Part shown: positions 50,689 to 59,269 of the stretch, one piece after another
Layout of the letters: each line of letters begins with the position of its first letter
Position numbering within the stretch: position 1 is the stretch's first letter
NCBI GenBank assembly: GCA_965278945.1
Contig: OZ257128.1
Span: 1,364,001 to 1,428,000, forward strand
Source of the DNA: UBA10649 sp965278945
GTDB lineage: Bacteria > Actinomycetota > Actinomycetes > S36-B12
DNA length: 64,000 bases
Direction of reading: 5' to 3'
Program-made: the position numbers and the translations under genes
Notes under the pieces: model-generated
Seen by the model: the letters and a program-made list of their open reading frames with translations, nothing else
What the model was told of the DNA's origin: nothing
The model's database searches: none

Positions 50689-51150
50689 ATGCCACATAGG
50701 TTGTTAGATAACTGGTTCGATGACCTCGAGGTCGATCAGTCCGAGTTGTCGCGGGGCCGCACCATAACCGAGACCGATGTCGTCAACTGGTGCATGTTCA
50801 CAGGAGACTGGTTTCCGATCCATTCGGACGCGGTCTATTCAGAGGACACGATGTTCGGCGAACGGGTGGCGCCCGGCCTAATGATCCTGGCGATTTCAGG
50901 GGGACTGGTCGTACCTGCGGAGAGCCAGACAATTCTTGCCCAGTACGGGGTGGACCGGATTCGCTATCCCGTTCCGACATTCATTGGTGACACGATCACG
51001 GTGGTCAATCGCGTAGCAAAACTCGAACGCCGTGACGAGACGACGGGCATCGTCGATCTCGAGTGGGACGTCCAGAACCAGAACGGGCGGACCACGTGCA
51101 GTGTCCTGATCAGGGTCCTACAGGCGTGCCGCGTTGGAGGAGAGTCATGA
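50689..51150 (+). CDS. MaoC-like (R)-enoyl-CoA hydratase
   Basis: 153 residues from the ATG at 50689 (AAGGGAG upstream). Hot-dog fold with the MaoC catalytic block FTGDWFPIHSDAVYSED followed by FGERVAPGLMILAI. It hydrates enoyl-CoA esters. In the phenylacetate pathway a MaoC-type domain is the ring-opening part of PaaZ, so in this PaaABC-linked operon a similar job is possible. The next gene overlaps its stop. Confidence 0.86.
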   Translation: MPHRLLDNWFDDLEVDQSELSRGRTITETDVVNWCMFTGDWFPIHSDAVYSEDTMFGERVAPGLMILAISGGLVVPAESQTILAQYGVDRIRYPVPTFIGDTITVVNRVAKLERRDETTGIVDLEWDVQNQNGRTTCSVLIRVLQACRVGGES

Positions 51151-51971
51151 GTTACACCGACCAAGTCACAGTGAAGTGCACTCTCGATGAGGACGGTGTG
51201 CTTCTCGTTGTCCTCAACCGGCCGGACAAGATGAACAGCCTCGACTCCGTCATGGTGACAGAGCTACAGGCGGTGATGACCGCCGCAAGCCAGGACGACG
51301 CGGTCAGGTGCATTCTGATAACCGGTGCGGGCAAGGCGTTCTCGGCTGGCAGGGACATTTCCGCGGCCGAGCCCGACGAGGATGCGTACGACATCATCGT
51401 CAATCACATCAATCCGATGCTGGCAACCATCTACCACTGCCCCAAGCCGACCGTCTCCGCCGTGAATGGACCAGCAATGGGAGTGGGCCTCGGCATAGCA
51501 CTCGCATGCGATGTGGTCATCGCCGCGGACAACGCCCGGATGTCCTCCCCATTCGCACGGCTTGGGGTGGCACTCGACTCAGGTGGTCACTATTTCTTGC
51601 CGCGGTTGGTCGGATACAACCGCGCGATGGAGATGGTGCTGACGGGGGACATCATTCGCGGCCGACAGGCCGCGGCCTGGGGACTTGTGAACCGTTCAGT
51701 AGCCGGCACCGTTCTGGTCGCGCGCTCGCTTGAGCTCGCTCGCCGGATAGCACGGGGCCCGGTGAACGCGTTCATCGCAGAAAAGGCGTTCATGCGTCAG
51801 GCTGAGACGATGTCGGGATACGACGAGGTGTGCTTGGCCGAGGCAAGGCTCCAGGAGTCGCTGATGGGATCGCCGGAGTACGCAGAAGGGCTGGCCGCGT
51901 TCAGCGCGAAACGGGAACCGAACTTCACAGGAATTGCGCTGCGGACGAGTGGTGAAACGGAGTCCGAGTGA
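51147..51971 (+). CDS. Enoyl-CoA hydratase/isomerase, PaaG-like
   Basis: 274 residues from an ATG overlapping the maoC stop. Crotonase fold: AFSAGRDIS, GPAMGVGLGIALACDV and GVALDSGGHYFLPRLVG. The Asp in the last motif stands where hydratases have Glu; PaaG-type isomerases have the same D-x-GG pattern. It may therefore isomerise an epoxide or shift a double bond. Overlaps the ligase gene by 4 nt. Confidence 0.85.
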   Translation: MSYTDQVTVKCTLDEDGVLLVVLNRPDKMNSLDSVMVTELQAVMTAASQDDAVRCILITGAGKAFSAGRDISAAEPDEDAYDIIVNHINPMLATIYHCPKPTVSAVNGPAMGVGLGIALACDVVIAADNARMSSPFARLGVALDSGGHYFLPRLVGYNRAMEMVLTGDIIRGRQAAAWGLVNRSVAGTVLVARSLELARRIARGPVNAFIAEKAFMRQAETMSGYDEVCLAEARLQESLMGSPEYAEGLAAFSAKREPNFTGIALRTSGETESE

Positions 51972-53584
51972 TCAAGACAGGTCAGATTCCTACGCTGAAC
52001 TCGCAAAAATATCCTAACGAGCTTGCGGTCTCTCAAGAGGATCTTGAGTCGCGAACCTGGCAGGAGTTGAACGATCGCGTCAATCAGCTCGCAAGAGTGT
52101 TGACACGGCACGGCGTTGTCAAGGGAGAGTGCGTCATGCTCCTGAGCCGCAACCGGATTGAATGCGTAGAGGCCTTCTTCGCTTGCGCGAAGATCGGCGC
52201 GATCTACGCACCGATCAACTGGCGGTTCGCACCAGCAGAGGTCGAGTACGTTCTGGGCGACAGTCGTTGCCGAGTCCTGCTCGTCGACACCGAGTATGCC
52301 GAGTTGATCAGCACGTTGAGGCGCGACGGAAAGACCCACGAGGTAGAGACAGTCATCGGGTTTGGGGCAGATCATGGACTGCCGCTTGACTACAACGATG
52401 AACTGATCCGGGAGAGCGTCGACGAGCCCGACGCGGTCGCGCTATCCGACGACGATGTCTGTTGGATCTGCTACACCGGTGGGACCACCGGAATGTCCAA
52501 AGGCGTGATGCTGACGCACCGCAACAACTTCGTGCAGGCCGTTCAACTGGGGATCGCCGATCGGATTACCCACGAGGATGTCTATCTGGTTACCGGCGCG
52601 CTTTTCCACGTTGTCCTCAACATGGCTGTGGCCTATTGGATGGTCGGTTGCCACGTCGTGGTGATGGACTTCGCCGCTACCCGATGCCTCGATCTCATCG
52701 AGGCTCAAAAGGTGACCAAGACCGTTCCGGTCGCGACAATGCTGAACCTACTTCTGGATGAGCAGCGCAGGAACCCGCGCGACCTTAGTTCGCTCGAAGT
52801 CTGCGGCACTGGCGGCGCTCCGATCAACCCCGAAGTCGTCCGCAGAGCTTCCATCGACTGGGATTGCGACTTCGTGCAGTACTTCGGACAGACAGAGTCA
52901 GCCCATCATTTCACGTATCTGAGCGTTCACGACTACCGCAGGGGCTTTGCTCCTGACGCGAGCGACAAGGAGAAGCAACGCCTGCGGTCCGGGGGTCGGG
53001 CGCAGCATTGCGACCTCGTACGAATCGTGGACGATGAGGACGTTCCACAGCCTGTCGGTGCGGTTGGGGAAATTTGCGCGTTGGGCCCGAACGTGATGGC
53101 CGGCTACTGGAACAAGCCTGAATTGACCGAAGAGACCCTCAAGGGCGGATGGCTCCATACCGGTGACATCGGCTATCTCGATGAGGACGGCTATGTCTAT
53201 GTGGTCGACAGGAAGAAGGACATGATCGTGTCCGGCGGTGAGAACGTATACAGCACGGAGGTAGAAGCCGCGATCTATCGGAACCCTGAGGTCCTTGAAT
53301 GCGCGGTGATCGGAATCGCGGACCGTCGTTGGGGTGAAGTGGTTACCGCGTTTGTTGTAAGGGCGCCAGACGTGACGGATAGTGACGACACCGTTCGCGA
53401 GCGCATCCTGGTTCGCGCGCGTGAGTACCTTGCGCACTACAAGATTCCCAAGACGGTCACTTTTGTGGATTCACTACCGAAAGCCGCCACCGGGAAGATC
53501 CAGAAGTCCGTCCTGCGCGATCAGTTCTGGTCGGGTAACGATCGTCGTGTCGGCGCCTCGGCACTTGGCATCGACGATGCATAG
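51968..53584 (+). CDS. AMP-dependent acyl-CoA synthetase/ligase
   Basis: 538 residues. Adenylate-forming motifs: P-loop ICYTGGTTGMSKGVMLTH, QYFGQTES, GWLHTGDIGYLDEDGYVYVVDR in pieces, and the catalytic Lys in PKAATGKIQKSVLRD. It activates a carboxylic acid to its CoA thioester. It is not of the compact PaaK type, but could supply the CoA substrate for the PaaABC epoxidase encoded nearby. Confidence 0.9.
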   Translation: MIKTGQIPTLNSQKYPNELAVSQEDLESRTWQELNDRVNQLARVLTRHGVVKGECVMLLSRNRIECVEAFFACAKIGAIYAPINWRFAPAEVEYVLGDSRCRVLLVDTEYAELISTLRRDGKTHEVETVIGFGADHGLPLDYNDELIRESVDEPDAVALSDDDVCWICYTGGTTGMSKGVMLTHRNNFVQAVQLGIADRITHEDVYLVTGALFHVVLNMAVAYWMVGCHVVVMDFAATRCLDLIEAQKVTKTVPVATMLNLLLDEQRRNPRDLSSLEVCGTGGAPINPEVVRRASIDWDCDFVQYFGQTESAHHFTYLSVHDYRRGFAPDASDKEKQRLRSGGRAQHCDLVRIVDDEDVPQPVGAVGEICALGPNVMAGYWNKPELTEETLKGGWLHTGDIGYLDEDGYVYVVDRKKDMIVSGGENVYSTEVEAAIYRNPEVLECAVIGIADRRWGEVVTAFVVRAPDVTDSDDTVRERILVRAREYLAHYKIPKTVTFVDSLPKAATGKIQKSVLRDQFWSGNDRRVGASALGIDDA

Positions 53585-53617
53585 ATCCTCCCTCGTTTCG
53601 GATCTGGCAGTTCGACG

Positions 53618-54550
53618 ATGACCTCCACGACGTCATTATTCGCCGCGCCCAGTAGATCGACCTTTGTGCGTTCTCGGGGCCTCGACATCGCGGTGGCCGA
53701 ATGGGGCGACGTTGCCGAGGCCTCAACTGTTCTTGTCGCCGCACATGGGTACCTGGACTGCGCCGAGTTCTTTGCTCCGCTGGCCTTCCAACTTCAGAGT
53801 CGAGACGCGGACGTGGCCGTCGTCGCGTTGTCCTTTGCCGGACACGGTCAGTCCTCCTGGGCGGATGCCTACGGGTGGTTCGACTCGACGCTCGATCTCA
53901 TGGCGGTCGCTCGGTCGGTGCTGGCAAGAGTCAACGAAGACAGCAAGGTCGGCTTCGCCGGTCATTCATTCGGGGGGCTGCAGGTTCTGCAAGGCCTGAT
54001 CCTCGAGCCGATGTCTGCAGATTTCGTCGTCAACCTGGACGCTGTCGTCGCCCCCCCGATCGGATCCCGTTCCGCCGAAGCCCTACGCTACGTCGCCAAA
54101 CGGACATCTCGTCCGCGGGCGCTTCCGGTCTACGCCACGCTCGGCGAACTGGTCGAGCGGCGGCTGGCAAGCAACCCGCGATTGTCGGTCCTGGACCTCG
54201 ACTGGTTGGCACCGTACTTCGCGCGCCGAGCAGATACCGGTTGGACCTGGCGAGTTGACCCCACCCTCACCGGGCGGCAGCGGCCGTGGGAAGTGTTCGG
54301 TGCCGGCCACTTGGAAGCCCTTCAGCTCGCGCGGGCGGTGCCGCACCGGATCCTCACGATTACAGGTGCTGCCGAGGACCACCCCGAGCTTCGGGGCGAG
54401 TATCCAGGCGATGCCGCGATCAGGCTCGTCGACAATATCGACCACATCCGCATTCCTGACGCGGGCCACTACGTGCATATCGAACGACCTGACCTCGTTG
54501 CGGATGCGATCCTTGACTACGCTGGCTCTGCAACTCGGCGGGCCCGGTGA
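53618..54550 (+). CDS. Alpha/beta hydrolase
   Basis: 310 residues. Nucleophile elbow GHSFGG (about residue 116) and catalytic His in DAGHYVHIERPD near the C-terminus; SFAGHGQSSW marks the early oxyanion loop region. The substrate is unknown; from context a CoA thioester, lactone or ring-fission product is likely. The last gene of the operon overlaps its stop. Confidence 0.86.
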   Translation: MTSTTSLFAAPSRSTFVRSRGLDIAVAEWGDVAEASTVLVAAHGYLDCAEFFAPLAFQLQSRDADVAVVALSFAGHGQSSWADAYGWFDSTLDLMAVARSVLARVNEDSKVGFAGHSFGGLQVLQGLILEPMSADFVVNLDAVVAPPIGSRSAEALRYVAKRTSRPRALPVYATLGELVERRLASNPRLSVLDLDWLAPYFARRADTGWTWRVDPTLTGRQRPWEVFGAGHLEALQLARAVPHRILTITGAAEDHPELRGEYPGDAAIRLVDNIDHIRIPDAGHYVHIERPDLVADAILDYAGSATRRAR

Positions 54551-55188
54551 TCGACTGCAATCTCAGCACGACCAGTGGGGATCTTTCGATTTCTCCAGGG
54601 CGGGACCGCGCGCTCTTCGTCCACGAGATTGGCGACTCACTTCACCACCGAATCTCGATGCAGCGGCGGGCGAAGGAAGATTGGCGGGCCTGGACATACA
54701 CCCAACGCGGTCACTGTCCGAGTCCGTGGATCCGAGGTGGCTATTACTCGTTGAGTGAGTTTTGCATTGATCTCCTGAGGGTACTTGAGCGCATTGCCGA
54801 TCAGCCATTCGTCCTCATTACTCAGGGCGCCTCGGCCATGGTCGCAGCCTTCGCGGCAGTTGCCCGTCCGGACCTCGTCGCCGGTATCGAGATCCTTGAG
54901 AGTGAAGTGGGGTGGCTGACGCAGCCTTCCCTCCTCGTTGCGGAGAAGGTCACGCCAAATTCGGACTGGATGAGGATGGTGGCTTCCCCCGAGGGACCCT
55001 CGGGGGATTGGAGTGCGGATCGCGACGATCCTGTGCTCAGCCTCGGCCCACCCCAAAGCCTCGGCGTCGTTGCTGTGCGGCAGACGCTCGCGGATCTGCA
55101 ACGTCCATGGTACTCGGCGTCGGGCGGATGGGCGCGGGACTGGTTGCCCAGCCACCTGGCCGCGCACGAGTCCTTGCTTTCCAACTAG
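54547..55188 (+). CDS. Unknown protein, divergent alpha/beta-hydrolase-like
   Basis: 213 residues, GTG overlapping the hydrolase stop. A weak alpha/beta-hydrolase likeness is seen around LITQGASAMVAAFAAVARPDLV, where the elbow reads GASAM instead of GxSxG, and in WTYTQRGHCPSP. No clear catalytic His motif follows. It may be a non-catalytic partner of the hydrolase before it. Ends 34 nt before the convergent paaD stop. Confidence 0.6.
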   Translation: MIDCNLSTTSGDLSISPGRDRALFVHEIGDSLHHRISMQRRAKEDWRAWTYTQRGHCPSPWIRGGYYSLSEFCIDLLRVLERIADQPFVLITQGASAMVAAFAAVARPDLVAGIEILESEVGWLTQPSLLVAEKVTPNSDWMRMVASPEGPSGDWSADRDDPVLSLGPPQSLGVVAVRQTLADLQRPWYSASGGWARDWLPSHLAAHESLLSN

Positions 55189-55222
55189 TCGTGCGCGACG
55201 GTTCGGTTGCCTGCTAGCGCCG

Positions 55223-55711
55223 TCAGACGGTAAGCGAAGGCAGAGACTTCTTGGTCTTCAGCACTTCAAACGGCGTCCTGCAGACTTCGCAGAACGCAGA
55301 ACTTCGGCAGACCGCCGATCCGAATAGACTCGTCTGCTCGACTGTCGACGAGCCGCAATGCGGGCACGACAATCCGCCATCGACGTTCGGAATTCCGACA
55401 CCGACCGACGCTAACGCTTCACGGCCCGCTGGCGAGACGTCAGCAATGGTCCAGCCGCCGTCTTCCCACTCCACTCGCGCCGACTGCACGCCGGTGACTG
55501 ACTTGGCGGCGACACAGACGTCTCGTTCAATCATCCAGCGTGCAGTGCATGCAATGAAACTTGGGACCAGGCGAATGCAAATATCGCTTGTCGACGTATC
55601 GATTGAACGAACCATCCCCAGGTCCGAGATCGTGACTGGTAACTCCGGATCCTCGACTGCTCGCACAGCGGCATCGATCTGTACTGATAGAGAGGGATCC
55701 ATCGGTGTCAC
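55223..55711 (-). CDS. paaD: PaaD-like DUF59/zinc protein of the epoxidase operon
   Basis: 162 residues from a GTG at 55711 overlapping the paaC stop (GTGA). A MIP18/DUF59 domain (DPELPVTISDLGMVRSI, with Cys in FIACTA) is followed by a four-cysteine zinc ribbon (CPHCGSS ... CEVCRTPFEVL). PaaD-type proteins are thought to help Fe-S or diiron maturation of the PaaABCE monooxygenase. It is also related to SufT at 6318. Confidence 0.9.
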   Translation of the reverse strand: MTPMDPSLSVQIDAAVRAVEDPELPVTISDLGMVRSIDTSTSDICIRLVPSFIACTARWMIERDVCVAAKSVTGVQSARVEWEDGGWTIADVSPAGREALASVGVGIPNVDGGLSCPHCGSSTVEQTSLFGSAVCRSSAFCEVCRTPFEVLKTKKSLPSLTV

Positions 55712-56466
55712 CAACTCCCGGGTGCGGTCTCATATACGGCGCGTGATTCGGTCAGCATCTGCATGAGTCCGTCTGGTTCGATCGGGGCGGCGTCACTTGA
55801 CAGCGAGATTCCGGCGTCCGCACAGATAGCGCGGACCTCATCGACCCACTCCTGACGCACGGACGCGACGTCCGCGCTCGCGACGCCGAGAACGCCGGCC
55901 ACCTCGTCCTGGGTTCCTGGCAGGAATGACTCCGTGGCGAGCGGCCAGATCGCATCGAACGCCGCCTGCAGCCGAACCGGCCCTTCGGGCGTACCGAGGG
56001 TGGCTTGAAGCCAGGTCAGCCAGAACTCCAGGTGGTAGGTTTCCTCGATTGTCATTTCCCCGAACAGACCTGCTAACTCCGGACCAGTTCCGCATAGCAA
56101 GCGCAGCCGGTGAGCATCCGCAGTCTCATAGAGGAACTGTCGGACCAGGAGTCGCTCCCACTGATCTGGGTAGGTGCGCGCGAGGGGAGACGCGCGGAAC
56201 TCGGCCGCAGGACGCTCGTAGACAAAGCGCTCGACGACAGCGCGGTCCCCGAGCACTCGCTCGTAGATCCGTCGTGCGTGGCCGATCTCGTCCTGACCGA
56301 TCGAGGACATCGCGATGTTGACCTCAAGTTCAGGCCCCCACCCCGCACCGGAGGTCAGAACGTGACCGGTAAGCAGTTCGCCGTCCGCCAGAGCGATGAG
56401 GAACAGGTCCAACTCACTCAGGGTTCCGACGAATCCAGGCACCGCAATTGCGTCGGTCGTGGTCAT
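55708..56466 (-). CDS. paaC: PaaC-like structural subunit of a phenylacetyl-CoA-type epoxidase
   Basis: 252 residues from the ATG at 56466, overlapping paaB. Ferritin-like fold with SSIGQDEIGHARRIYE and MTIEETYHLEFWLTWL. PaaC forms the structural heterodimer with PaaA in phenylacetyl-CoA epoxidase. Although the E-x2-H pairs are present, PaaC in known enzymes does not hold an active diiron site. Confidence 0.92.
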   Translation of the reverse strand: MTTTDAIAVPGFVGTLSELDLFLIALADGELLTGHVLTSGAGWGPELEVNIAMSSIGQDEIGHARRIYERVLGDRAVVERFVYERPAAEFRASPLARTYPDQWERLLVRQFLYETADAHRLRLLCGTGPELAGLFGEMTIEETYHLEFWLTWLQATLGTPEGPVRLQAAFDAIWPLATESFLPGTQDEVAGVLGVASADVASVRQEWVDEVRAICADAGISLSSDAAPIEPDGLMQMLTESRAVYETAPGSW

Positions 56467-56729
56467 GACGTCATCGCAGTTCGGATACCGCCGGAACGTC
56501 GATAGGACTTGAGGTGGCCGCTCGAGAGGACTTCGGGCGTCCAGTTGCTCCTGGCGACATCGTCTCGGCGAGCCACCCATAGACTGCAACAGACCTCACG
56601 GCGCGCGAAGTGCTCCTTGGCGACCATCATCGCGGCGTCGATGTCGGGTGCCTCGACTTCACCGACGTGGACGTGCGCCTCGCCGGGCGACTTCTGACGG
56701 AACACCTCGAAGGTCCCGAAACTCGTCAT
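56463..56729 (-). CDS. paaB: PaaB-like small subunit
   Basis: 88 residues, whole-length PaaB: FGTFEVFRQKSPGEAHVHVGEV, DIDAAMMVAKEHFARREVCCSLWV. PaaB bridges PaaAC dimers in the phenylacetyl-CoA epoxidase and is needed for activity. ATGA overlaps on both sides with paaA and paaC. Confidence 0.92.
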   Translation of the reverse strand: MTSFGTFEVFRQKSPGEAHVHVGEVEAPDIDAAMMVAKEHFARREVCCSLWVARRDDVARSNWTPEVLSSGHLKSYRRSGGIRTAMTS

Positions 56730-57619
56730 CGAGTGGTCTCCAGCAGCCAGGAACTGCGGCCCCGTGCGTCGCGGAGTTCTCGTTGGAGTTCGCCGCCGAC
56801 CGGGCTCCCACCTCGAAGGAGTGATCGAAACTCGTCCCAGTCCGGCTGCGTGTATGACCAGCGGCCGGCCTCGTCGTCGTATGCCAGTTCGTCATCGTGG
56901 ATCTCCAAGCCCATCGCCCGAATCTGCGGCACGAACTTGGTGAGCCAGGACTGTCGTAAATCCTCGTTCTTGGAGAGTTTGAGGCCGTACTCGATCGATT
57001 GCGCTCCGTGCTTGGAGTTTTCATCAGACGGCCCGAACATCGCGAGCGTCCGCAGCCACCAGCGGTCAACCCCCTCTTGCATGGATCTCTTCTGCTGGCT
57101 TGTCCCGGACATCATCTGCTCGGCGAGGAATCGCCCGCAGTGGTGGTGGAAGCCCTCCTCCTTGACGATCTTGCGCATCGCACGGGCGTAGGGGCCGTAA
57201 CTGCTGCGAAGCAAAGTGGACTGCCGCTCGATCTCGGCACCGTCGATGAGCCACGCGACGATAACCGGATCGGCCCAGTAGTCCCAGGGGTAGTGGAAGA
57301 TGTTCATGAAGCGGGGAGGACCGTCGAGGATCTCCTCGACGTACTCCTTCCGCGATTTTCCTGTGAGGTCTTCGCACACGCGCATGAGCATCAGGCCGTG
57401 GCCGATCTCATCCTGCGACTTGGCCGCGAAGACCAGTTTTGAGTGCAGCGACGGTGCCTTCGGGACCCACCGGAACTCGTGAACCGGCCCGACGACTTCG
57501 CTCATCATGTGGAACTCGATCATGCGGGTCGCGGCGGCGCGATACCCATCATCGAGGTCCATCCACGGCTCGACCTGACCAACAGGACCCGGCAAAAGGT
57601 CGACTACTGAAGTGCTCAT
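56726..57619 (-). CDS. paaA: PaaA-like catalytic diiron subunit
   Basis: 297 residues from the ATG at 57619. The two E-x2-H iron-binding pairs are present: AKSQDEIGHGLMLM and IVKEEGFHHHCGRFL. PaaA of phenylacetyl-CoA epoxidase adds an oxygen atom across the aromatic ring of a CoA thioester. The operon continues with paaB, paaC and paaD, but no paaE reductase follows, so electrons must come from elsewhere. Preceded by a perfect TetR palindrome. Confidence 0.92.
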   Translation of the reverse strand: MSTSVVDLLPGPVGQVEPWMDLDDGYRAAATRMIEFHMMSEVVGPVHEFRWVPKAPSLHSKLVFAAKSQDEIGHGLMLMRVCEDLTGKSRKEYVEEILDGPPRFMNIFHYPWDYWADPVIVAWLIDGAEIERQSTLLRSSYGPYARAMRKIVKEEGFHHHCGRFLAEQMMSGTSQQKRSMQEGVDRWWLRTLAMFGPSDENSKHGAQSIEYGLKLSKNEDLRQSWLTKFVPQIRAMGLEIHDDELAYDDEAGRWSYTQPDWDEFRSLLRGGSPVGGELQRELRDARGRSSWLLETTR

Positions 57620-57626
57620 TTCGCTC

Positions 57627-57642
57627 CCAACCGATCGGTTGG
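57627..57642. promoter_or_regulatory. 16-bp perfect palindrome at the paaA promoter
   Basis: CCAACCGATCGGTTGG ends 8 nt upstream of the paaA ATG, in the gap between paaA and the divergent TetR gene. It shares ACCG...CGGT with the sites at 50484 and 50637. Likely operator of the adjacent TetR regulator. Confidence 0.6.
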
Positions 57643-57775
57643 TCCTACCAAAACACAGTCTCGGCCACAAGTCAACAGCTTGGCGGCGCGGAGCCGGCAA
57701 ATCAACCTGCTAATCTCGCATCGCCGGCTCATGTTCTGCCGAACGACCTGCCAATTTTCTCACGGAGGTGGACGG

Positions 57776-58453
57776 GTGCAAGACGAGCACGGCGTGCGGT
57801 GGCACGAACGGCGCAACGAGATCGTCGACGCGGCTGCGAAGTTGTTCGCCGAGCTTGGTTACCACGCCACCGGCACCGCTGAGTTGTGCAAGGCAACCGG
57901 CCTGGGAAAGAGTTCGCTCTACTACCATGTGGAGTCGAAGGAGAACCTCCTCTTCCTCATTCATTCGAGAGTCATGCAGGAGGTTGCGCCCAAGGCGGAG
58001 CAGTTCGCCGCTTCCACGGAGTCGCCGACGCAGCGACTACGTGAGTTCGGCCTTGAGCAACTGCGGATTATCACGCGCTATCCAGATCACCTGTGGGTGT
58101 TCTTGCACGAGTTCCGATTTCTTGAAGCCGATCACGCCCGGCAGTTCAGACAAGCTCGTCGGATCTACGAAGACAGCGTGCGCCGAGTTCTCGATGACGG
58201 CGTCGCCTCCGGCGAGTTCCGGATCAAGGACACCGGGTTGGCGACCCTCGCGTGGCTCGGGATGTTCAACTACAGTTACATCTGGATCCGAGGCCGAGGA
58301 CAACCTCGTAGCGAACGGATCGCAGCAGACTTCCACGAAATCTTTCTCAGTGGCATCGCCGCGCCCCCTCCGACGACATCACGGCGAACCGCACCTGAGG
58401 CTCCGGCCAAGTCCGCACGGAGGGTCGCAGGGCAGCGGACACGCCGACCGTAG
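57776..58453 (+). CDS. TetR family transcriptional regulator
   Basis: 225 residues from a GTG at 57776, 7 nt after GGAGG. N-terminal TetR helix-turn-helix: RRNEIVDAAAKLFAELGYHATGTAELCKATGLGKSSLYYHV in pieces, then a helical ligand domain and a basic Pro/Ala-rich tail of about 25 residues. Divergent from the paaABCD operon, which it probably represses; the ligand would be a pathway CoA thioester by analogy with PaaR. Confidence 0.88.
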   Translation: MQDEHGVRWHERRNEIVDAAAKLFAELGYHATGTAELCKATGLGKSSLYYHVESKENLLFLIHSRVMQEVAPKAEQFAASTESPTQRLREFGLEQLRIITRYPDHLWVFLHEFRFLEADHARQFRQARRIYEDSVRRVLDDGVASGEFRIKDTGLATLAWLGMFNYSYIWIRGRGQPRSERIAADFHEIFLSGIAAPPPTTSRRTAPEAPAKSARRVAGQRTRRP

Positions 58454-58458
58454 ACACA

Positions 58459-59229
58459 TCAGCCGTGCGCGAGGCGGGTCGCTGCGTCAATGCGAATGAC
58501 CTCGCCGTTCACCATGGGATTCTCGACGATGGCCCGGACGAAGTGAGCGAAATCGGCCGGGGTCCCGAGTCTCTTCGGGAAGACGTGGATGTCGGCTAGG
58601 CGCTGGCGAAGCTTCTCATCCGCTGCCGCCAACATCCCGGTGTCGAAGATGCCCGGGCATAGGGTGTTGACCCGGATGCCGATCGAGGCGAGGTCTCGTG
58701 CCAAGGGCAACGTCATCGCGATCACTCCACCCTTCGAGGCGGAGTAGGCGGCTTGACCGGCCTGGCCTTCGATTCCGGCGATCGAGGCCACGTTGATGAT
58801 GACGCCTCGCTCTCCATCCTGCCCGGGCTCGTTGCGGCTCATTACCCGTGCGGCGTTGCGGACCACGTCGAAAGTCCCGATGAGATTGACGGAGACGACT
58901 CGGGTGTAGGTGGACATCGGGAACATCTCTCCGTCGCGGCTCAACACACGTGCCGCGTCCGCGATGCCCGCCGCGTTCACACACACATCAATTCGCTCGA
59001 AGCGCTCTTCCACAGCTGCAAAGGCGCTGGCAACCTGGGCCTCCTGCGTGACATCCGTCGGAAAGAACGCAAGTCGGTCGCCGAACTCCTCTTCCAACTG
59101 CTTGCCGCGACTGGTGGGTAAGTCGAGAACGGCGGCAAACCCACCATTCTCGATAAGCATGCGGGCCGCTCCTTCGCCCATCCCTGAGCCACCGCCAGTC
59201 ACCAACAGCACCTTGTCCTTCAACAACAT
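58459..59229 (-). CDS. SDR, 3-hydroxyacyl-CoA dehydrogenase type II-like
   Basis: 256 residues. TGGGSGMGEGAARML (NAD site), CVNAAGIADAARV, the Ser in NVASIAG and YSASKGGVIAMTLPLARDL (Tyr-x3-Lys). The blocks IRVNTLCPGIFDTGML and FPKRLGTPADFAHFVRAIVEN are characteristic of the HSD17B10/type II 3-hydroxyacyl-CoA dehydrogenase group. Last gene of the acyl-CoA dehydrogenase operon; convergent with the TetR gene 5 nt away. Confidence 0.87.
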   Translation of the reverse strand: MLLKDKVLLVTGGGSGMGEGAARMLIENGGFAAVLDLPTSRGKQLEEEFGDRLAFFPTDVTQEAQVASAFAAVEERFERIDVCVNAAGIADAARVLSRDGEMFPMSTYTRVVSVNLIGTFDVVRNAARVMSRNEPGQDGERGVIINVASIAGIEGQAGQAAYSASKGGVIAMTLPLARDLASIGIRVNTLCPGIFDTGMLAAADEKLRQRLADIHVFPKRLGTPADFAHFVRAIVENPMVNGEVIRIDAATRLAHG

Positions 59230-59269
59230 CGCCTATCCGCCTTCCTGTGTTGTTCCTGAGTAGGACCGT

